From: Macrobrachium rosenbergii
Taxonomy: Eukaryota; Arthropoda; Malacostraca; Decapoda; Palaemonidae
Length of the DNA stretch: 64,000 nucleotides
Assembly (NCBI RefSeq): GCF_040412425.1
Contig: NC_089742.1
Coordinates: 80,599,125-80,663,124, forward strand
Direction: 5' to 3'
Position numbers and translations under genes: made by a program. This document shows positions 56,884 through 64,000 of the stretch, piece after piece. A model generated the notes under the pieces. It had not been told where the DNA came from. It searched no databases and worked only from the letters and a program-made list of their open reading frames with translations. Positions within the stretch are counted from its first letter, which is position 1; each line of letters opens with the position of its first letter.

Positions 56884-58911
56884 AGATCCACTCGGATTTT
56901 ATTTTTACAGGTAGTTCATGCAAGAGGCATAAAGGTAAGCAAAGTAAATATTTCAAGTAGCTCCTATCCACTAACAGAGCAAAATACCGAGCACACTGAC
57001 ACGCAGTCTGATATTTCTTGTTCACGATTACTGCAACCCGGCTGAGGGGTCAAGAAATACCAAATTGGTAAAGAAAATGGATTCAGCGACCACATTCCAT
57101 TTGCCAACTGTTTCCTCCACCTCCTGAATATTAAGAACATCTCGAAAATGCCGAAATAACATTCGAATCTCCGAGGCAAGTTTGGTAAGCTGATTCTGAA
57201 AATATCGTTAACATTCATTATTCATGTGTTATTCAGTCTCATTCGCATTCACGATCATTGCTGATACGATGAATAAGCAACAACTTGCTCTGAATGCCTG
57301 TACCCGAGGATGGGGGAGGTAGAGCGGGGGGTTGGGGGGTTACTTTGATGATCAAATGCTATTCATGGCATTCGGGCGGATTACTCCCAAGCTCGGCAGC
57401 TTTCTATAATGATGAAAAGAACTTCGACGGAATTGTGTGCGGTGGATTATTAAGGTGAGTCCTACAGGACCTGCTGGGCCGAAAAAAAATCTTCTCTGGT
57501 CTACTTCGTATCCATTTCCCTGTCTTATCGTAGAATGCACTGAATCTGCAACACACAACTGAAGAAATAAGTTCTATGTTTGACAGTCTAGTTTCATTCA
57601 GTATTTTTGAAAAGGAAGATTTCTTGCCGCGCTTACTCTATACAATTCATTTTTCATTCGTCCAAGGGGAGAAGCCCATCACCACCCTGCCCCCTTTTTT
57701 TTTAATCTTATTCAATGGCAAATCGCTTTTTTCCTAATCTTATTTCTTTTCCATCGCTATCCAATTAGTTTCTTCCACTTCCTCCGACACTCCTGTTTTC
57801 ATTTCCCTGCTCGCGTCATTCCCCGTTCAGATCTCTCACAATCTCTTCATAATCTCATTTCCCTGCCACTCCGACACACAATCCCTCTTTCCTTCCCCAA
57901 TCTGGGGGATTTCCCCACACCCCGATTTTCCTAGTCTCGTCCCAAGCAAGTCTCGCCTGGGGTGATTGGGTTATCCGTATTGGCATAGATGTAATCGTCG
58001 GAGCCTCGCGTACCCTGATATTCCCCACTAGGTGAGGAAATTTCATCCTCCACTCGGTAAAACTTAAAAAGACTTCTGATATTTTATTGTACTGATCATG
58101 AGTAATGATTTATAAATCGGGTTTTAAATCTTCAAAGAGTTTCTTAGCAAAAGACTTGATTCTAACGTCCCTCTTAATATGGAAAAAGGCGCCACAAATG
58201 CTGGTGACTGCTGCAGAATTATTTGAAGGTGCCCAAATAATAATAATGATAATACCTAGGTAGAAGTTGTTCTCTTTGAGTCAGTTACTGTTAAAGATCA
58301 GCTCACTTCATAAAAAGAAGAAGACAGAAGTTCACCCTAACAAGTGTAATTATGTACCGTGCCAATGTATACGTCATAAGGTCATTTTAACACTCTAAAT
58401 ATAACCCCATCGCTATAAGCACATACAATTTAATATGCAGAACCTAACCTGATGTATTCCATTCGTTGTGAACGTTCAAATAACGTATTAGCTTTTTATA
58501 AAATATAATATTAAAATATGCACATTTGTTAAAATACAAAACTTAAGTAAAAAAAAAAATATAACGTTTTATTCAGTTATAACTCCACCTATCGCGCATA
58601 AAATTCACGTTCAGACCCTGAGCAATCATTAAGAATTATGTAACATCTAAATCCGAAGCTGCTGGTCGATAAAGAAATACCATAAATAAAAACAGAGGAT
58701 TAATCGGTGCACGAGTTATTCCCATGTTCATTACAACTAGTATGACCTTTCTAGAGCCATCAGGCGAGGTTTTATTTAATTACATGCTTCAGTAATAGCA
58801 ATTAGCATTGCTATTACAGACCTGATGCGTAAAACGGTTTCATAGATAAAAGAGTCGGTGTTTTAACAAAACAATTACAGGGAGGAGTTCATATAAACAA
58901 AACCCAATTTC

Positions 58912-58913
<2 letters not shown>
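56884..58913. other. Unassigned non-coding sequence
   Basis: A perfect 11-bp inverted repeat GTAATAGCAAT/ATTGCTATTAC with a 4-base loop lies at about 58794-58819. A C/T-rich belt spans 57640-57930. No gene recognised. Confidence 0.4.

Positions 58914-58966
<53 letters not shown>
58914..58966. repeat. (GA)n microsatellite
   Basis: About 26 units, ending just upstream of the LINE 5' region. Confidence 0.97.
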
Positions 58967-58968
<2 letters not shown>

Positions 58969-59042
58969 CGTGTGATAAGTGTTGTCATCTAAGGAAAAGT
59001 CTGTGTCGTATTATGTGTCAAAGGTGAAAAATAATACGGATC

Positions 59043-59750
59043 ATGGCTTTGACTAATAATCCTCTCTGCAATTTAATAAACATACAGTCCGTGGGGAATA
59101 AAACTAACACTATTAGAAATCTTATAAATGATCACAATCTAGATATATGCATGCTAATGGAGGCTTGGCTAAGCAATAATGTAAGTGATTTTTCTAAAAT
59201 AAACGAAATGACGACAGGGTCTCACAACTTTTACCATGTACCGAGAAAAAAAAACACGTTGGTGGAGTGGGAATCTTTGTCAAAAAAGTGTATAAAGTAT
59301 CTATAATGAAATAAAATGTGTTCAGTACATTTGAATACATCAACGCTAAAATTATACACATAAACAAACACATACAAATCATAACAGTTTATAAACCACC
59401 AAGCACAAGTAAGAGATAGTTCCTAGATGAATTCAGTGACTTCCGCGACTTGCTAGCTGATAACAAAAATATACTGATTTGTGATGACTTCAGCCTACAT
59501 CTGGATGATAACGATGACATATATGTCAAAAAATTCTAGAGTTACTTGAAAGCCACGACCTCGTAAATGTTGTGAAAAAAATCGACATCATTATTGAACC
59601 ATACCATTGACCTAGTGATACAAAACAAAAACAACGAGATTGTGAGTGACATACAAGTTGAACCTGAATGCGTGATACCTCCAATACATAAACTAGTTAT
59701 ATTTAGTATAAATATCTGGAAAGGTTATGCACTGAAAAAAAACTATCACT
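59043..59750 (+). pseudogene. LINE apurinic-like endonuclease domain
   Basis: ATG at 59043 begins MALTNNPLCNLINIQSVGNK; NIQS-GNK, then LDICMLMEAWLSN (the E of the ExW block), then a frame change in an A-run near 59246-59254, after which GGVGIFVKK (59259-59287) follows in a new frame. Further on VYKPPST and NILICDDFSLHLDD (about 59466-59506) correspond to the GDFN block, here DDFS, so a catalytic Asn appears replaced by Ser. TIDLVIQNKN is the late endonuclease block. Confidence 0.8.
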
Positions 59751-60539
59751 TACAGAAGCAAAACCAACTTTAAAGCTGATGAATTTATTGCGGAGAGCAT
59801 AAAGAAAATAAGAGAAACTAGCCAGGAGCGCAGGTGTAATTTGAGGAATACCTTGACAGGCGACCCAGTATGTGTAAGCTGTTTTACATTCTATAGCAAA
59901 AGTATATTGGCGTCAAGCTAAAACGATAAGTAACAAAGCAAATAATAGTTAAAGAAAATGCCAAATGGTTTAACAGTGAATTACGTGAAGCTAAGAAAAA
60001 AAAATGGAAGATCTGTGGAAAAGATCGAAAGAATCAAGAAGTAGTGAAAATTGGTCACTGTATAAAACAGCCAGAAATCAATAAAACGACTTGACCATGA
60101 AAACCAAGAAAATGTATTGCAATAAAATGTTTAGTGTAGAGAAAAGGCCAAAAAAAAAAAATCTATGACAATTTAGCCAGAATACTGGGACTCAAAACAG
60201 AAAAATTCTACCTGATGTAACTAGTGACTACAAAAACCTAGCCGATAACTTTGTGAACTACTTTGAAGAAAAAATTTAAAGAATCTGTTATAGTTTAGAT
60301 ATGGAAATCCCTCCTGATCTCCCGGTGATCGTAAATTCAGTAAGTTTAGAGAACTGAACATGAATGACTTTGAAAAACCGGTGAGAAAAATAAAAAACAC
60401 CTAGTGTGAAAATAACCCGTATCCCATAAAAGAGGCAAAAAATTTTGATCAGTTGCGGAGCTATATTTTGATACTGGCATCCTTCCCAAACTGTGAAAAG
60501 CTTGCTTGTAAAAAGCCGGCCTATAAAGGAAAATAAAGA

Positions 60540-61300
60540 AAATCTAAGCTTCTGTAGACCAATATCGAACCTATCGTACTTATCAAAACTTATAGGAACG
60601 TAAGTTCACAAACAAACATGGAAACACCTGAAACAAGTCAACATTTTACCTGATGAACAGTCAGCATACAGAAAATCCACTCAAAAGAGACTACATTGTG
60701 TGCAATTATAAATGATATGGTAGAAATTATAGAAAATGGAAAATGTGGCATTCTGGTTATGCTTGACCTAAGTGCAGCATTTAACACAGTTGACCACAAT
60801 CTACTGCTTGAAGACCTGAGAGCAGAAGGCATCGAAGATGACGTACACAAATGGTACAAAACCTACTTAGAAAATAGGAAGGTTACAGTGGTTATATCAA
60901 CTGTGAAATCAGAAAAGAAAGGCCTAGCAAATGGAGTCCCCCATGGCAGCGTTCTGGGTCCACTGCTATTTGGCATTTACACAATTGAACTATCTAGAAT
61001 TCTAAATAAGCACAAGGTTAAGTATAAACTGTATGCTGATGATACTCATTTTTATTTTCCTGTCGAAACGGTAGAAGACGCCATTAATAAAACTGATGCA
61101 ATAATGAAAGATATAAAAAAAATGGATGTCGGCGAAGAAATTTAAACTTAATGAAGACAAAACTGAGTGCATGCTTTTTGGATCTGACAGTGCACTACGA
61201 AAATATGAACACTTCAAAAGAATAACTATTGGTTCGTCAACAACAAATATTGTGGCTGCAGTGAGGAACTTAGGAGTTCCCATTTATTGATAATAAATCG
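60540..61300 (+). pseudogene. LINE reverse transcriptase domain
   Basis: Blocks in order: PISNLSYLSKLIG, ILPDEQSAYRK, a frameshift near 60671-60678, then an uninterrupted stretch 60678-61139 with LCAIINDMVEII, LVMLDLSAAFNTVDHN, GVPHGSVLGPLLFGIYT (Q of GVPQGS is H) and the catalytic YADDTHFYF, then another frameshift near 61130 before KFKLNEDKTECMLFGSD and VRNLGV. The YADD core is intact. RT would copy the element RNA at the nick made by the endonuclease. Confidence 0.88.
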
Positions 61301-61935
61301 TCGATGAAGAACCATATATTACATCTTATAAAAACCTGTAACTGTCATATCAAAAACATTGCATTTATTAGAAAATACCTAAACGAAGATATTCTGAAAA
61401 CAGCAATTTGCAACCAAATGCTTTCTGCAGCTTCACTACTGCAACGTTATATACTACGGTCTCCCTAACTACCTACTAAAACAAAGAAAAACGACCGCAT
61501 TGCAAGGAGTACAAAATAGAGCCATAGGTTAATAAAAGGACTACGTTCCCATGATATAATTATCCCAGCACTAATTGAGCTACACTGGCTCCCAGTAAAA
61601 GCTAGAATAGAATTTAAAATACTACCTACAGTTTTTAAAGCACTAAAATATGATGACCCAACATATCTAAGAAACTGCTTTTCCTGTGAACTGTGTTATT
61701 TTTGTCATTTTCAGACCTGAAATGAATATTGAAATCAGACATGCAAACTGAAGCATATAGGCTATTTGAACCTAGAACAAACTGTAAGCCAGGCGAGAGA
61801 GCATTTGTACACTGTGCACCAAGACTATACATACAACAAAATAACAGCCTGAAGTGAAAAGCATACAAGAAGAAAGCAACTTTGAAAAAGAACTAAAGAC
61901 TCCTATTCTGCAGGAGCTACGATACTAACGAGAAA
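61300..61935 (+). pseudogene. LINE C-terminal region with inserted filler
   Basis: SMKNHILHLIKTCNCHIKNI, LHWLPVKARIEFKIL and FEPRTNCKPGERAFVHCAPR are typical of the C-terminal part of this LINE type. Between TYLRNC (about 61660-61680) and FRPEMNIEI (from about 61710) about 30 bases look inserted; they resemble 62585-62628. Confidence 0.7.
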
Positions 61936-62067
61936 ACACTGAAAGACAATTATAAAACGTACATGGGCCCGCCAGAGAGGGATTTATCCTGGGGATGGAG
62001 GGCTGTACATAAAACTAAAAGTGAAGAAACGACTTTTGGGGTAACGCATCAGTTATGGATACAAGAA

Positions 62068-63494
<1,427 letters not shown>

Positions 63495-63587
<93 letters not shown>

Positions 63588-63597
63588 ATACATATAC

Positions 63598-63634
<37 letters not shown>

Positions 63635-63776
63635 CATATATATACATATACATATATATACATATACATATATATACATATACATATATATACATATATT
63701 ATATATATATATATTATATATACATATATTATATATACATATATGTACATATACATATATATATATACATATATAT

Positions 63777-63831
<55 letters not shown>
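63495..63831. repeat. Compound AT/ACAT microsatellite, about 340 bp
   Basis: AT arrays at both ends (63495-63547, 63780-63831) and between them irregular TATACATATA and TATATTATATA higher-order units. Confidence 0.96.
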
Positions 63832-63836
<5 letters not shown>

Positions 63837-64000
63837 GTATGTATGAATGGCGAGAGTGAGAGAAAGAGACTTGCATAGCCTGATCATTTACCAAAATATT
63901 TCGAAAACACCAGCGCTGAATTTACCATATATTAATAGTCTCTTCCTCCACGTAGCGACGCCAGTCAAATAATGGAACCCACAAACCAATCTGTCCGGAG
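63832..64000. other. Unassigned sequence to window end
   Basis: No feature seen. Confidence 0.4.

Larger units (their letters stand above)
58967..61935 (+). mobile_element. CR1/jockey-type LINE, near full-length ORF2, frameshifted
   Basis: One plus-strand element about 3 kb long: endonuclease domain (59043 to about 59750), linker, reverse transcriptase (about 60540-61300) and C-terminal domain (to about 61920). No ORF1 is visible upstream, so it may be 5'-truncated, and the 5' edge is a GA array. The 3' side runs through non-coding sequence into a TATATG/AT array at 62070. Multiple single-base frameshifts and stops make it inactive. The clade call is from remembered motif patterns. Confidence 0.85.

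Overview
This window is eukaryotic, non-coding, repeat-dense DNA. It most resembles a decapod crustacean (shrimp-like) genome. The evidence is an extreme load of long perfect microsatellites (more than fifty arrays of AT, AG/CT, AC/GT, AAT/ATT, GATA and CTG), several dispersed families that I recall from decapod sequence (from memory, not searched), and animal-type mobile elements. I found no host protein-coding exon, rRNA gene or convincing functional tRNA gene. Almost all other open frames are translations of microsatellites or short chance frames.

Layout. 0-6 kb: AT/GT/AG arrays, a 24-bp palindrome, a 209-bp TIR element with a 4-bp target duplication (4540-4748), a complete 245-bp SINE with a perfect 14-bp target duplication (4837-5081), and two tRNA-like SINE heads on the minus strand. 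6-14 kb: mostly unique sequence with CT arrays, a C-rich repeat, and two adjacent minisatellites (12.5-13.6 kb). 14-26 kb: a run of fold-back units separated by AT arrays, including Penelope-like 3' ends that form a ~550-bp palindrome plus a third direct copy, and a tRNA-derived SINE. 27-30.5 kb: a PIF/Harbinger DNA transposon with TAA target duplication, intact ends, the N-terminal part of its nuclease gene and a frameshifted MADF-domain gene, sitting among locally duplicated sequence. 30.5-47 kb: AAT, AT and AG arrays, tandem duplications, a dispersed decapod-type repeat, two relics of one LINE family (34.2-35.2 and 45.3-46.5 kb) and a hairpin element (39.3-39.7 kb). 47-58.9 kb: dense AG/CT/AT arrays with more inverted repeats around AT arrays and a second copy of the C-rich repeat. 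59-62 kb: a nearly full-length but frameshifted CR1/jockey-type LINE with an uninterrupted reverse-transcriptase core. 62-64 kb: AT arrays and unassigned sequence with a possible retroelement primer-binding site.

How the pieces relate. No operon-like or pathway organisation exists here. The recurring structural theme is that long AT dinucleotide arrays separate or bracket duplicated segments, either inverted (fold-backs at 14.2, 18.1, 24.1, 25.6, 51.7 and 55.8 kb) or direct (17.8, 24.5 and 31.0 kb). My inference is that AT arrays are preferred insertion or breakage/template-switching sites, and that Penelope-like retroelement ends supply some of the fold-back units. Coordinates of repeat edges are visual and may be off by a few bases.
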